From NCBI RefSeq assembly GCF_009763255.1, contig NZ_WSJB01000032.1, positions 186,001 through 250,000 on the forward strand: a stretch of DNA of 64,000 nt, read 5' to 3'. The translations under genes and the position numbers were made by a program. The notes below the pieces were generated by a model. That model had not been told where the DNA came from and did not search any database. It saw only the letters and a program-made list of their open reading frames with translations. Shown piece by piece: positions 7,553 to 16,704 of the stretch (the first letter of the stretch is position 1; each line of letters opens with the position of its first letter). The stretch comes from Bordetella sp. 02P26C-1. Lineage in GTDB: Bacteria > Pseudomonadota > Gammaproteobacteria > Burkholderiales > Burkholderiaceae_B.

Positions 7553-10063
7553 TTATCGCAAGGCCGGGGCGGCGACAGCAGGTGTTTCCCGATGCCAATA
7601 ACGGCGCGCGGACTGAGCATATGACTGCACGTCCAGGCCACCCGCATAAGATTGCACGATCATGGCGCCATGATGATCGGTACGCCAAAACTGCGCGCCC
7701 GCCTCGGTCCAACGTGTTTGTACCGCGGGCGTGGGATGGTTAAACCGATTCATGTACCCCGCTTGAGCAATGACATGCTGTGCTTGCACCGTGCGCACCA
7801 ACGCGGCGCTCGATGAAGTCTTCGACCCATGATGCGGAGCAAGGACGATATGAACTTGTGGCAAGGCGGCGATCAGACGGCGTTCCTGCGCAACGCCGAT
7901 ATCTCCGGGTAGCAGTGCGGTATGCGCTCTACCCTGGATGAGCAGTACACAACTACTCGCGTTACCCGGTTCATCGCTAGCCTGCCCCGACGCCGGATGC
8001 AGGAAGCGAAACTGCACATCATCGGCTGTCCACGTCAAACCTGCATAGCAGCGATCCATCGAATTAGGCAACCGTTCTTCGCTCGTCAGCGCGGCGTTGC
8101 TGTCGTTGCGACCTCGTTTACGCAGGAATTTCGACAGATCGAAGGAGGTATACGCACGATCGACCGGCATCGCCGCGAGCACACTGGCCGAACCGCCCGA
8201 ATGATCCATGTCGGCATGCGAAACGATCAGGCCATCAATGTGTCGATGGCCTCTGGCACGTAGATACGGGACCACCACGCGCTCACCGGCATCCGTGCCT
8301 TGACGCGAGCTCGGGCCAGTATCAAAGAGCCAAACCTGTGTCGCCGTCTCCACCACAATAGCGCCTCCCTGCCCCACATCCAACGCCGTCAACGTCCAAT
8401 AACCCGGCGCTGGACGGTCGGGCTTAGACAAGAGCATGGGCAGCATCAGCAGCCATCCCGCCCATCGCAATGGCAGACCCGCCGGCTGCACCGCCCAAAC
8501 GACACCGCAAACCGCCAGGACCACCCACGGCAATGGCGCCGCTGCCACGTCCAGCACCGCCCATGAAGCATCGCTCATCCAGCGTACCGGGCCCATCATC
8601 GCCTCGAACACGGCATGCCCCATGACGCCGGTGACTTCGGCCAACCAATGCAATCCTGGCACGGCGCTCAACATCGCGCATGCCAAGGCGAGCGGCGTCA
8701 CCACGAAGCTGACAATCGGTATCGCATACACGTTAACCAACGGCGAGACGATCGATACCTGATTCATCAGGAAAGCAAGCAAGGGAACCAAGCCTAATGT
8801 GATCGCCATCTGCACCATACCGAACTCACGAAGCATGGCTCGCAAACGCGTGCGCCAACCGTCGGTTTTCAGCGACCCGCTTTGCTCCACGGACACGGCC
8901 AGACGAAGCAAGATCGCCACCGCGCCAAACGATAACCAAAACCCTGGCGCGAGAGGCGCCCAAGGATCCATCAATGCAATCGACGCCCCGGCCACCGCCA
9001 GGATTCGCGAGGGCGACAAAGGCAGGCGTGCCATCGCCGCCAAAGCCACGACGGCCAGCATGAAGAAAGTCCGCCTTGCCGGCACGCCCCATCCTGCCAA
9101 CAGGCAATAAAGCAATGCCACCCATAACGCGATGGCCGCGCCCACTACTTGTGCCGGCAAATACTCGGCCAGCCTTACTCCGCGCCAGCTTGCTCGCCGC
9201 CAAAACACCATCGCCAACACGCTTCCCATTGCCGCGATTAAGGTGACATGCATGCCGCTGATCGACACCAGATGCGTAATGCCACTGCGATTGAATATTT
9301 GCCAATCGCCTCGCGCCACAGCCGCCTGATCACCCAACGCCAACGCAATCATCACGGGCGCATATCGACGCTCGCCCAAGGCGCGGCGCATGCCCTCGCG
9401 CAGCCAATGACGAATCCGCTCTATCAATATGCCGGCGCTATGGAATGGTTCGTCCGCCAACAGTACCGGGACGCCTCGCACAGTCGCTGTTGCCAGGATG
9501 CCCGAGGCGAACATGCGCCCTTCCGCGTCGAAGCCATAAGGGTTACGCAGCCCGTGCGGTTGACGAAGCACCAATGCCATACGCCACAGCTGGCCAGGCT
9601 TCAGTTGAGTCGCGGGCTTATCGCCCACGACATCCCAGCTCACGGAGATACGCGCGGGTATGCCGTCGGGTCGAGGTTCGCTCACATCAGCCGCGAATCG
9701 GTAATGCCCTTCGTCGCCCTGGGGTAGATCCGCGATACGCACGACCAGACGGCTTACCACATCGTGATGGGTCCAGGCGAGCCGGTCGCCCATGCGGATT
9801 TGCGCGCGCCAGATCGCTGTGCCTAAGCCGAGGCCTAACCCTAAAACGACTGCCACCAGGCTGAGAGCGACCGTTCTTAAACAACGTCCTCGTCGTTTCG
9901 AACCTGCGGGTAAGGAAAATGGATTTGAGATCCGCGACGCCGCGTACAGGAGGGGGATTGCCGCCGCCAGTGCCGACACACCGGCGCCAATCCAACGCGA
10001 AGCCGGCAACGCGGAGAGACATTGCGCTGCAGCGGCGCCCGCGACAACGCCCAGCAGAAACAA
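7553..10063 (-). CDS. comEC: ComEC/Rec2-family DNA internalization protein
   Basis: Inner-membrane channel protein for uptake of single-stranded DNA (836 aa). After N-terminal membrane segments comes a soluble OB-like domain (about 90-200). The multi-spanning Competence domain follows, beginning near LGDQAAVARGDWQIFNRSGITHLVSISGMH. A C-terminal metallo-beta-lactamase-like domain starts at LDVGQGGAIVVE and includes SHADMDHSGG and APHHGSKTSS. The frame begins with TTG at 10063, far from any Shine-Dalgarno. A GGGGAG lies six bases before an in-frame ATT upstream, so the true start is uncertain by a few codons. The gene looks intact, but natural competence itself cannot be judged from here. Confidence 0.9.
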   Translation of the reverse strand: MFLLGVVAGAAAAQCLSALPASRWIGAGVSALAAAIPLLYAASRISNPFSLPAGSKRRGRCLRTVALSLVAVVLGLGLGLGTAIWRAQIRMGDRLAWTHHDVVSRLVVRIADLPQGDEGHYRFAADVSEPRPDGIPARISVSWDVVGDKPATQLKPGQLWRMALVLRQPHGLRNPYGFDAEGRMFASGILATATVRGVPVLLADEPFHSAGILIERIRHWLREGMRRALGERRYAPVMIALALGDQAAVARGDWQIFNRSGITHLVSISGMHVTLIAAMGSVLAMVFWRRASWRGVRLAEYLPAQVVGAAIALWVALLYCLLAGWGVPARRTFFMLAVVALAAMARLPLSPSRILAVAGASIALMDPWAPLAPGFWLSFGAVAILLRLAVSVEQSGSLKTDGWRTRLRAMLREFGMVQMAITLGLVPLLAFLMNQVSIVSPLVNVYAIPIVSFVVTPLALACAMLSAVPGLHWLAEVTGVMGHAVFEAMMGPVRWMSDASWAVLDVAAAPLPWVVLAVCGVVWAVQPAGLPLRWAGWLLMLPMLLSKPDRPAPGYWTLTALDVGQGGAIVVETATQVWLFDTGPSSRQGTDAGERVVVPYLRARGHRHIDGLIVSHADMDHSGGSASVLAAMPVDRAYTSFDLSKFLRKRGRNDSNAALTSEERLPNSMDRCYAGLTWTADDVQFRFLHPASGQASDEPGNASSCVLLIQGRAHTALLPGDIGVAQERRLIAALPQVHIVLAPHHGSKTSSSAALVRTVQAQHVIAQAGYMNRFNHPTPAVQTRWTEAGAQFWRTDHHGAMIVQSYAGGLDVQSYAQSARRYWHRETPAVAAPALR

Positions 10064-10175
10064 GCGACCAATAATGGTTGACTCCCCAAATGGTCAAGCA
10101 TAGGAGTCCCCCCTCGTCCCTCGGAAGAGCAAGTGAACGAAAATATCCATGCGGATATTTCCCTAGGGCTTGAGA

Positions 10176-10841
10176 TCAATCGCCCCGCATTTCGGGAAAC
10201 AACGCGATGAAATCCAACAATTTCTCGCCCAAGAGATTGACATGCTCCGTCATCATCCGGTCCGCCAGATCTTCGTCACCGTCGACGATAGCCTGCAGCA
10301 CTGCCGCGTGCTCTGTGAGCGAGTCAACGCGCCGGCGTCGGCGCTGCGTGACCAGTTTGCGATACGGCGCGACGCGATTACGCAGGCCCCGCGTCTGTTC
10401 GGCCAGGAACTCGTTCTGGCTGGCTTCGTAGATGACTTCATGGAAATCGCGATTGATCTCGTAAAACAGATCCACATCGTCACCGTCCGCAATCGCCTCC
10501 AGACGCGCATGGGCATCGCGCATTCGGGCAATCTGCGCGCCGGTCGCGCGGCGAGCCGCCAGCCGCGCGCACAGTCCTTCTAGTTCCGCCATGACCTGGA
10601 ACATCTCGATCAGCTTGCGCGCCGACAGCGCCGACACCTCGGCGGGCTGGCGCGCCCGGACGGTGATAAGCGAAGCCGCAGCCAGCTGGCGGAACGCCTC
10701 TCGCACAGGGGTTCGCGAGCACTTGAAGCGCGCGGCGATTTCTTCCTCTTCGAGGCGAGTGCCCGGGGCGAGTACGCCTGACAAGATTTCTTGTTCGAGT
10801 GTCTGCTGAATGGTCTCGGCGTACGTTGCGGCTTCTTGCAC
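10176..10841 (-). CDS. GntR-family regulator, FCD subfamily
   Basis: 221-aa regulator. The winged helix-turn-helix (about residues 10-75) carries the signature ARFKCSRTPVREAFRQL. The C-terminal FCD helical effector domain has the metal-ligand pattern D/H typical of the group (YEINRDFHEVIYEAS and the later EHAAVLQAI and EHVNLL segments). The frame is open upstream to 11027, but that extension is unlike the family; GTG at 10841 with GGAG eight bases upstream is chosen. Divergent from the SDR-aminotransferase-amidohydrolase-MFS operon, which it probably controls as a ligand-responsive repressor. FCD effectors are usually small carboxylic acids. Confidence 0.88.
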   Translation of the reverse strand: MQEAATYAETIQQTLEQEILSGVLAPGTRLEEEEIAARFKCSRTPVREAFRQLAAASLITVRARQPAEVSALSARKLIEMFQVMAELEGLCARLAARRATGAQIARMRDAHARLEAIADGDDVDLFYEINRDFHEVIYEASQNEFLAEQTRGLRNRVAPYRKLVTQRRRRRVDSLTEHAAVLQAIVDGDEDLADRMMTEHVNLLGEKLLDFIALFPEMRGD

Positions 10842-10898
10842 TGAGCGGACTCCATGATCGAGAGGCGTGATTCTAACGCTAAGCGCGCAAACTCCGGT

Positions 10899-10935
10899 TA
10901 TTTGTATACGTTTCAACCAGTTTATGTATACCTTA
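10899..10935. promoter_or_regulatory. Paired GTATAC operator-like palindromes
   Basis: Two copies of GTATAC (10904-10909 and 10926-10931), each in a T-rich/A-rich setting, lie exactly 22 bp apart, two helical turns. FCD-type GntR proteins commonly bind short palindromes of the TNGTNNNACNA class, which these fit loosely. They sit in the 284-bp spacer just upstream of the GntR start, so autoregulation is plausible. Confidence 0.5.
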
Positions 10936-11078
10936 AGTAATAACTCCAGTGGGCCACTAATGTTCCGTCGCCGTGCACATAGGCACCCACAGCAGGCCCG
11001 AATGCCCACTTTTAGGGCATGCACCAAAAACGAGATAGGTGTAATCCCGAGCTACAAGCAAAAACATGAAGTCCCTAT

Positions 11079-11096
11079 CATGTATACACATACAAG
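11079..11096. promoter_or_regulatory. Third GTATAC operator-like site before the catabolic operon
   Basis: ATGTATACAT-like palindrome (core GTATAC at 11082-11087) followed by ACATACAAG, 38 bp upstream of the SDR start codon. It shares its core with the pair at 10904 and 10926, so all three probably bind the same regulator, most likely the adjacent GntR protein. Confidence 0.5.
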
Positions 11097-11125
11097 ATTT
11101 TTGTATTTCGAATAGGATTTCCACA

Positions 11126-11908
11126 ATGGATTTGCAACTCAAGGGGAAGAAAGTCCTCATCACCGGGGCATCGCAAGGGATCGGCGAAGGGTTGGCCTAC
11201 GCCTTTGCCGAAGAAGGGTGCGACCTACATCTCACTGCACGGTCCGAAGAAAAGCTGGAAACACTACAGCGCCAAATTTCGGAACAGCATGCGGTCGCGG
11301 TGACCACAACGGCCATCGACATGACTACATCAGGGGCGTGTGAACGCATCGTGGACGAGGCCGGTGATATTGATGTGCTGGTGAACAATGCTGGCGTCAT
11401 CCCCAGCGGCACGATTTTCGACCTCGATGCGCAAAAATGGCGCGACGGCTGGGCGTTGAAGGGTTTCGGCTACGCCGACATGATCCGCCTGGTGTACCCA
11501 CGCATGAAACGCCGTGGCGGCGGAGTCATTCTTAATAATATCGGCAATGGCGGCGAGGTATGCGACCCCAATTACATCGCAGGTGCGGCCGGCAACGCAT
11601 CCCTGATGGCGATGACTCGCGCGCTGGGCGGTTCCAGTCTCGACGACAACATACGCGTGGTCGGTGTCAATCCGGGTCCGGTGGATACGACCCGGATCTA
11701 CAACATGCTGAAAAAATTCGCCGAGAACCGGCTTGGCGATGCCGGACGCTATGAGGAACTGCTGGAACGCTACCCGCTGGGCCGTCCCGCCAAAGTCCAT
11801 GAAATCACGGACTTATTCCTGTTCCTGGCGTCGTTTCGCTCTGGCTACACCTCCGGCACCATTTTCACGGTGGATGGCGGTATCGCCTCGCGCCGCGCCG
11901 TCGTCTGA
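11126..11908 (+). CDS. SDR-fold protein with substituted catalytic tetrad
   Basis: Short-chain dehydrogenase/reductase fold, 260 aa. The cofactor motif TGASQGIG (13-20) and the NNAG motif (87-90) are intact, so NAD(P) binding is likely. The catalytic residues are not: the usual N-x-K-G Asn is A110 (WALKG), the Ser region reads LNNIGNGGE, and the YxxxK block reads Y150-IAGAAGN with no Lys at the fourth position. I recall this YIAGxAGN variant from other Burkholderiales SDRs, so it may be a subfamily with its own chemistry rather than a dead enzyme. The ATG at 11126 follows AGGA; the frame upstream of it is not family-like. First gene of a five-gene operon. Confidence 0.85.
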   Translation: MDLQLKGKKVLITGASQGIGEGLAYAFAEEGCDLHLTARSEEKLETLQRQISEQHAVAVTTTAIDMTTSGACERIVDEAGDIDVLVNNAGVIPSGTIFDLDAQKWRDGWALKGFGYADMIRLVYPRMKRRGGGVILNNIGNGGEVCDPNYIAGAAGNASLMAMTRALGGSSLDDNIRVVGVNPGPVDTTRIYNMLKKFAENRLGDAGRYEELLERYPLGRPAKVHEITDLFLFLASFRSGYTSGTIFTVDGGIASRRAVV

Positions 11909-11935
11909 CCGCCCTATCACTCCGTGAACGAGACC

Positions 11936-13069
11936 ATGAAGAACTTCGAAATCCGTAATCAGTATTTCGACCGCCTATGCAACACATCGGGACTGATGTG
12001 GCTAGGCCAGAACACCAATCATTATGCTCCCCACGAATCGGTGCGCGAGGCAGTCATTCAAGCGATGGACAATGGCGAATACCACGCGTATGCGCCGCCT
12101 GCGGGCTTTGAAGAGCTGCGTCAATTGATCCGTGAAGACATGGGCACGCCCGACGCCGCCGTCCTGGTCACCGACGGCGCGGTCGAAGCTCTCTACAACG
12201 TCTGCAGCAATATCTGCGCGCCCGACACCGACTTCATCACCACCGATCCAAGTTGGGCGTGGCCGGTGCATTTTGCGCGCAAAGCCGGCGCGAACATCAT
12301 AGAGCTGCCCATTTACAACGCCGAACAGCACTACAAACTCACGGCCGAGCAGTTGCGCGCCGCCGTGACCGAGAAAACGCGCGTGATTTATCTGGTCGAC
12401 CCGAACAACCCTTTGGGCACCTGCCACACCGCCGACGAGATCGAGGCCTTTACCGACATCGCGCGCTCGGTCGGCGCCTATCTGATTCACGACGCCACCT
12501 ACAGCAGTTTTGCCGAACGCTTCACTCCCGCCTATCGCTTCTATCCCGAAAAATCGATCCAGATTTACAGCTTTTCTAAATGGCTGGGTTTGGCTGGCAT
12601 GCGGCTGGGCGCAGTGCTGGCGCATGAAGACCTGGTGGAACGATTCGCCAGTGCGCCGCCGAACAATCTTGGCAGCAACGTACTGTCGCAGCGCGCCGCC
12701 ATCGCAGGGTTAAAGACCAAGGCGCAATGGTTTCCTGAAATCTGGCAGCGGCAGCGCCGCAACCAGGAAGTCGTGGCCCAAGCCGTCGCCCGCGTACCCG
12801 GCCTGGTTCTACCGGTCTATCCGTCGCAAGCAAACCTGTTGATCATCGAGACCGTCGATGCGGGCATCACGCCCGAAGCGTTGGTGGCTGCCTATCAAAC
12901 AAAAGGCATCATGATCCGGCAAGGCGCCTATCACACCAAACGATTCGGTCATCGCTTCGTCAAGGTCAGTCTGACCGTGCCGGAAGGCTGGGCCGACCGG
13001 TTCTGCGAACTGCTGCCCGAGATGGTTCAGTTGGCGCGCACCATCGACGTCCCTCAAAACTTGTTCTGA
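11936..13069 (+). CDS. Class I/II PLP-dependent aminotransferase
   Basis: Fold-type I aminotransferase, 377 aa. Visible are the substrate-binding YAPPAGFEELRQ block, the PLP-contact TDGAVEALYN loop, DPNNPLGTCH (Asn-Pro motif), HDATYSSF (Asp pairing with the pyridine nitrogen) and the Schiff-base lysine in SFSKWLGLAGMRLG (about residue 215). A GTG at 11924 is in frame, but GAG is better spaced before the ATG at 11936. It follows the SDR gene by 27 bp and precedes an alpha/beta hydrolase by 10 bp. Amino donor or acceptor unknown; context suggests catabolism of a nitrogenous compound. Confidence 0.88.
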   Translation: MKNFEIRNQYFDRLCNTSGLMWLGQNTNHYAPHESVREAVIQAMDNGEYHAYAPPAGFEELRQLIREDMGTPDAAVLVTDGAVEALYNVCSNICAPDTDFITTDPSWAWPVHFARKAGANIIELPIYNAEQHYKLTAEQLRAAVTEKTRVIYLVDPNNPLGTCHTADEIEAFTDIARSVGAYLIHDATYSSFAERFTPAYRFYPEKSIQIYSFSKWLGLAGMRLGAVLAHEDLVERFASAPPNNLGSNVLSQRAAIAGLKTKAQWFPEIWQRQRRNQEVVAQAVARVPGLVLPVYPSQANLLIIETVDAGITPEALVAAYQTKGIMIRQGAYHTKRFGHRFVKVSLTVPEGWADRFCELLPEMVQLARTIDVPQNLF

Positions 13070-13079
13070 GCGTAGCCCC

Positions 13080-13961
13080 ATGCCCTATATCAAGACCTCC
13101 GACGACATACAGCTCTATTACGAGGAAACAGGAGAAGGCGAGCCGATCATCTTCGTCCACGAATTCGGCGGTGACATGCGTAGCTGGGAGCCGCAGATGC
13201 GCTACTTCGCGCGTCGTCATCGCTGCATCGCGTTCAATGCGCGCGGCTATCCCCCATCGGATGTGCCGGACGACCTCGAACGCTATTCGCAGCGCCGCGC
13301 CGCGCTAGACGTGGTGGATGTGCTCACCGCGCTGGACATCCCAAAAGCGCACATCGTAGGCCTGTCCATGGGCGGCTTCGCGACGTTGCATGTGGGCCTG
13401 ATCGCGCCCGACCGTGCACTATCGTTGGTCGTGGCCGGCGCCGGGTATGGCGCGGAAAAGGAACACGAAGCGTACTTTCGCGACGTGTCGCTAGAGGTAG
13501 CGGCGCAGTTCGAAAAACAAGGTGCAGAAGCATTCTCCAAGACCTACGCACTGGCCGCTTCGCGCATCGCCTTTCTACTGAAAGATCCGCGCGGCTGGGA
13601 CGAATTCGCCGAGCATCTTTCGCAGCACTCGGCCAAGGGTGCGGCGATGACCATGCGCGGCGTGCAAGCGCGCCGCCCCTCCCTCTACGATCTGGCTGAC
13701 GAATTCAAAGCCATGACCGTCCCGACTCTGATCGTAGTGGGAGACGAAGACGACCATTGCCTACAGCCCGGCATATTTCTTAAACAGACGATTCCCGCTT
13801 CGGGATTGGCGGTTCTACCAAAAGCGGGCCATACGCTCAACCTGGAAGAACCAGCACTCTTTAACCAGGTCGTCGCCGATTTCCTCGCCTCCGTTAGCCA
13901 GAACCGATGGCTGCCCCGAGACCCTCGCGCGCAGCCGTCTCAAATCATGAAGACATCATGA
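13080..13961 (+). CDS. Alpha/beta-fold hydrolase
   Basis: 293-aa hydrolase. The oxyanion region is IIFVHEFGGD (HE replaces the commoner HG), the nucleophile elbow is G-L-S-M-G-G (about 97-102), an acid is in VVGDEDDHC and the catalytic His is in KAGHTLNLEEP. The C-terminal tail (QNRWLPRDPRAQPS) extends past the fold. Its TGA overlaps the next gene's ATG in ATGA, so the two are translationally coupled. Ester, lactone or amide hydrolysis is possible. Confidence 0.87.
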   Translation: MPYIKTSDDIQLYYEETGEGEPIIFVHEFGGDMRSWEPQMRYFARRHRCIAFNARGYPPSDVPDDLERYSQRRAALDVVDVLTALDIPKAHIVGLSMGGFATLHVGLIAPDRALSLVVAGAGYGAEKEHEAYFRDVSLEVAAQFEKQGAEAFSKTYALAASRIAFLLKDPRGWDEFAEHLSQHSAKGAAMTMRGVQARRPSLYDLADEFKAMTVPTLIVVGDEDDHCLQPGIFLKQTIPASGLAVLPKAGHTLNLEEPALFNQVVADFLASVSQNRWLPRDPRAQPSQIMKTS

Positions 13962-15202
13962 GCGCCCGGGTATCTGACTATGTCTCGATGCAGCGGCTAT
14001 GGAACCGTCATGAAGCACTCGCGCGTATTGGCGCCACAGCCGCTGGTGGCGTGAATCGTCAGGCCTTGTCTGCTGAGGACATCGACGCATGCCGGCTGCT
14101 CATCGATTGGGGAAAATCGCTTGGCATGCAGCCCTCGCGCGATGTCGCAGGCAATGTATTTTTACGCCTGGCCGGACGCGACGATCGCGCTGCGCCGGTG
14201 CTATCGGGTTCCCATCTTGACAGCCAACCCAGCGGTGGAAAATACGATGGCGCATATGGCGTCCTGGCCGCACTCGAAGCTTGCGAGGCGATCATCGAAT
14301 CGGGATGCCAGCCACAGCGAGCCATCGAAGTCGTAGCTTGGATGAACGAAGAAGGCTCCCGTTTTGCGCCAGGGATGATGGGCTCGTCCGTGTTCGCCGG
14401 AGCACGCACATTGGACGATATCGGTTCAATCCAAGACCGTGACGGCGTCACGGTAGCCAGCGCTTTGCAAACGGCGCATGACGCGTTCGCGGATATCCCT
14501 ACACACCCACTGTGCACGCCGGTCCACAGCTACGTCGAAGCCCATATCGAACAAGGCCCATTATTAGAACGACTGGGAACAACCATCGGTGTGGTCAGCG
14601 GCATTCAGGGGAAACGGACATTCAAGGTACACATAGATGGTGAAGCCGCGCACGCGGGAACATCGTTGCGTCGCGAGCGCAAGGACGCACTGCTTGCCGC
14701 GGTGCGCATTATCGATGCGTTGACCCAGCGCATGCACGATGACCAGGACCTGGTGAAATTCACAGTCGGCCGGCTCGACGTGCATCCGAATGCGCCTTCC
14801 GTGGTAGCCAAAAGCGTTGAGTTCTCTATCGATTTGCGTCATCCCGATTCGGAAGCTCTGACGACGTTAGGCGATGCGGTGGCGCAGATTTGCCAGGCGC
14901 ATGCCGGTCCTTGCTCGGTCAAGGTCGACGAATTGTCCAACGCGATGTCGCTCGAATTTCCGCAGTCGATGAGGCAACGCATACGGTCTGCGGCCGAAAC
15001 GATAGGCGTGAGCTGGATGGATATGCTCTCGGCGGCTGGACACGATGCGCGGTATCTGCATCCGATCTGCCCGTCCGCGATGCTCTTCATCCCTTGCCAC
15101 CAAGGTATTACCCATAACGAAGCTGAATCCATTACCGCGGCCGACGCAGCCGCTGGTGCCCGAGTATTGAGTGAGGTGTTGTTGAGTTTGGCCGATTCTT
15201 AA
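13958..15202 (+). CDS. M20-family Zn amidohydrolase (N-carbamoyl-L-amino acid hydrolase/allantoate amidohydrolase type)
   Basis: Hydrolyses N-carbamoyl or ureido amides, giving ammonia, CO2 and an amino acid in known members (414 aa). The two-metal centre is complete: GSHLDSQPSGGKYDG (His and bridging Asp), WMNEEGSRF (Glu), EAHIEQGP (His) and the late AGHDA His. The dimerisation/lid domain lies in between (about 210-325, with HAGTSLRRERKDAL). The start is the ATG of the ATGA overlap with the hydrolase; the upstream in-frame region is the neighbour's coding sequence. With the aminotransferase and SDR it points to degradation of a ureido or hydantoin-like nitrogen compound. Confidence 0.88.
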   Translation: MSARVSDYVSMQRLWNRHEALARIGATAAGGVNRQALSAEDIDACRLLIDWGKSLGMQPSRDVAGNVFLRLAGRDDRAAPVLSGSHLDSQPSGGKYDGAYGVLAALEACEAIIESGCQPQRAIEVVAWMNEEGSRFAPGMMGSSVFAGARTLDDIGSIQDRDGVTVASALQTAHDAFADIPTHPLCTPVHSYVEAHIEQGPLLERLGTTIGVVSGIQGKRTFKVHIDGEAAHAGTSLRRERKDALLAAVRIIDALTQRMHDDQDLVKFTVGRLDVHPNAPSVVAKSVEFSIDLRHPDSEALTTLGDAVAQICQAHAGPCSVKVDELSNAMSLEFPQSMRQRIRSAAETIGVSWMDMLSAAGHDARYLHPICPSAMLFIPCHQGITHNEAESITAADAAAGARVLSEVLLSLADS

Positions 15203-15232
15203 TTTTGCATTCAGAAATTCAAGGGGAGAACG

Positions 15233-16546
15233 ATGAATGATGCTGTACTTTCAGCGCCAGTGGCGCTGCCGGTGGATGAGGAAAAACGCCTGTTCAGGAA
15301 AATCACCTGGCGCCTGATTCCATTTTTGATGTTTTGCTATGTAGCGGCCTATATTGACCGGGTAAACGTCGGCTTTGCCAAACTGCAGATGCTGGACGAG
15401 CTGGGATTCAGCGAAACGGTCTATGGCCTGGGCGCCGGAATCTTCTTTATCGGGTACTTCTTGCTCGAGGTGCCGAGCAACCTGGCGCTGCGTAAAGTCG
15501 GCGCGCGCGTCTGGATTGCTCGCATCATGCTCACCTGGGGGGTTATCTCGGCCGCATTCGTGTGGGTGACCACTCCCACACAATATTATGTGCTTCGCTT
15601 CTTACTCGGTGCCGCCGAGGCCGGTTTCTATCCAGGCGTTATCTATTACCTCATGTCCTGGTACCCATCGAGAAGACGGTCGCAAATCATTGCGCTATTC
15701 ATGGTGGCGATCCCTGTGGCCGGCATACTGGGCGGGCCGATATCCGGGTGGATTATCGCCGAGTTCGACAAATTCCACGGCTATTCCGGTTGGCAATGGA
15801 TGTTCTTTCTAGAAGCCTTGCCGTCAATCGCGCTGGGCGTGGCCACGTTTTTTGTGCTGGACAGCACGCCGGATAAGGCCAAATGGCTCACCGCATCTGA
15901 AAAAGCCTATATCGCGAGGGAACTCGAGCCCCCAACGAATCCGCATGCGCGGATGCTGACTTCGGTCGGGCATGTTTTCCGGGACCCGCGCATGCTGCTG
16001 CTGTCGTTGATCTATTTCTGCGTCATCATGGGGCAGTACGGCCTGACGTTCTGGATGCCAACATTGATCAAAGCGTCGGGCGTGACGGGCGTGGTCAATA
16101 TCGGGCTGCTCTCCGCAGTGCCGTATATTTTCGCGATTATCGCTATGCTGGGATTCGGCCGCAGCTCCGATCGCACCGGCGAGCGGCGCTGGCACCTCAT
16201 CATTCCCATGCTAATGGGAGCGACCGGATATATGGTCGTGGCGATTGCTGGAAACAACATCCCGCTCGCACTGGTGGGACTCTCGCTCGCCGCAGCCGGG
16301 GTGATCACCCCGGGCCCGCTATTCTGGGCACTGCCGTCGGCCTTTCTGGTGGGCAGCGCCGCCGCTGCGGGCGTAGCGGCCATCAACGCCTTCGCCGGCC
16401 TCGCCGGCTTCGTCAGCCCATACTTCATTGGATGGCTGCGCGATCTGACCCAAAGTTCCACCATCGCCATGTATGTCTCGGCGGCGGTGTTATTGGCCGG
16501 CGCCATGATGATTCTGTTGATCCCGGCTAAGGTGGTCAATCGCTGA
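15233..16546 (+). CDS. MFS transporter, anion:cation symporter (ACS) type
   Basis: Twelve-helix major facilitator of 437 aa. The ACS family pattern shows in the first helix (FCYVAAYIDRVNVGFAKLQM), in the SNLALRKVGARVWIARI loop between helices 2 and 3, and in GAAEAGFYPGVIYYLMSWYPSRRRS. A central cytoplasmic loop at about 200-245 separates the halves. AGGGGAG precedes the ATG. ACS members import organic acids such as tartrate, phthalate, hexuronates or ureidosuccinate; here it is the last gene of the operon and probably imports its substrate. Confidence 0.9.
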   Translation: MNDAVLSAPVALPVDEEKRLFRKITWRLIPFLMFCYVAAYIDRVNVGFAKLQMLDELGFSETVYGLGAGIFFIGYFLLEVPSNLALRKVGARVWIARIMLTWGVISAAFVWVTTPTQYYVLRFLLGAAEAGFYPGVIYYLMSWYPSRRRSQIIALFMVAIPVAGILGGPISGWIIAEFDKFHGYSGWQWMFFLEALPSIALGVATFFVLDSTPDKAKWLTASEKAYIARELEPPTNPHARMLTSVGHVFRDPRMLLLSLIYFCVIMGQYGLTFWMPTLIKASGVTGVVNIGLLSAVPYIFAIIAMLGFGRSSDRTGERRWHLIIPMLMGATGYMVVAIAGNNIPLALVGLSLAAAGVITPGPLFWALPSAFLVGSAAAAGVAAINAFAGLAGFVSPYFIGWLRDLTQSSTIAMYVSAAVLLAGAMMILLIPAKVVNR

Positions 16547-16575
16547 TTGCGCTGACTTAACGGAATGGAAGAGTG

Positions 16576-16643
16576 GCGCGGAGCGCAATGCCGGGCAATG
16601 GCGGTTTCAGACCTACCAAAGCACCGTTAGCGCTCCGCGCTAA
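16576..16643. repeat. Inverted repeats between convergent genes
   Basis: An 11-bp perfect inverted repeat (GCGCGGAGCGC at 16576-16586 and its complement at 16630-16640) with a 43-bp loop. Nested at 16627-16643 is a second hairpin with 7-bp arms TTAGCGC/GCGCTAA around TCC. No T-run follows, so it is a possible Rho-independent-like stop or folded 3' end between the MFS gene and the convergent hypothetical gene rather than a clear terminator. Confidence 0.5.
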
Positions 16644-16704
16644 CCTAAAGGGCTAGCGCTAACTACACTCAAAAATACAATCGCGGTTGTTCCTCGCATT
16701 TCAG

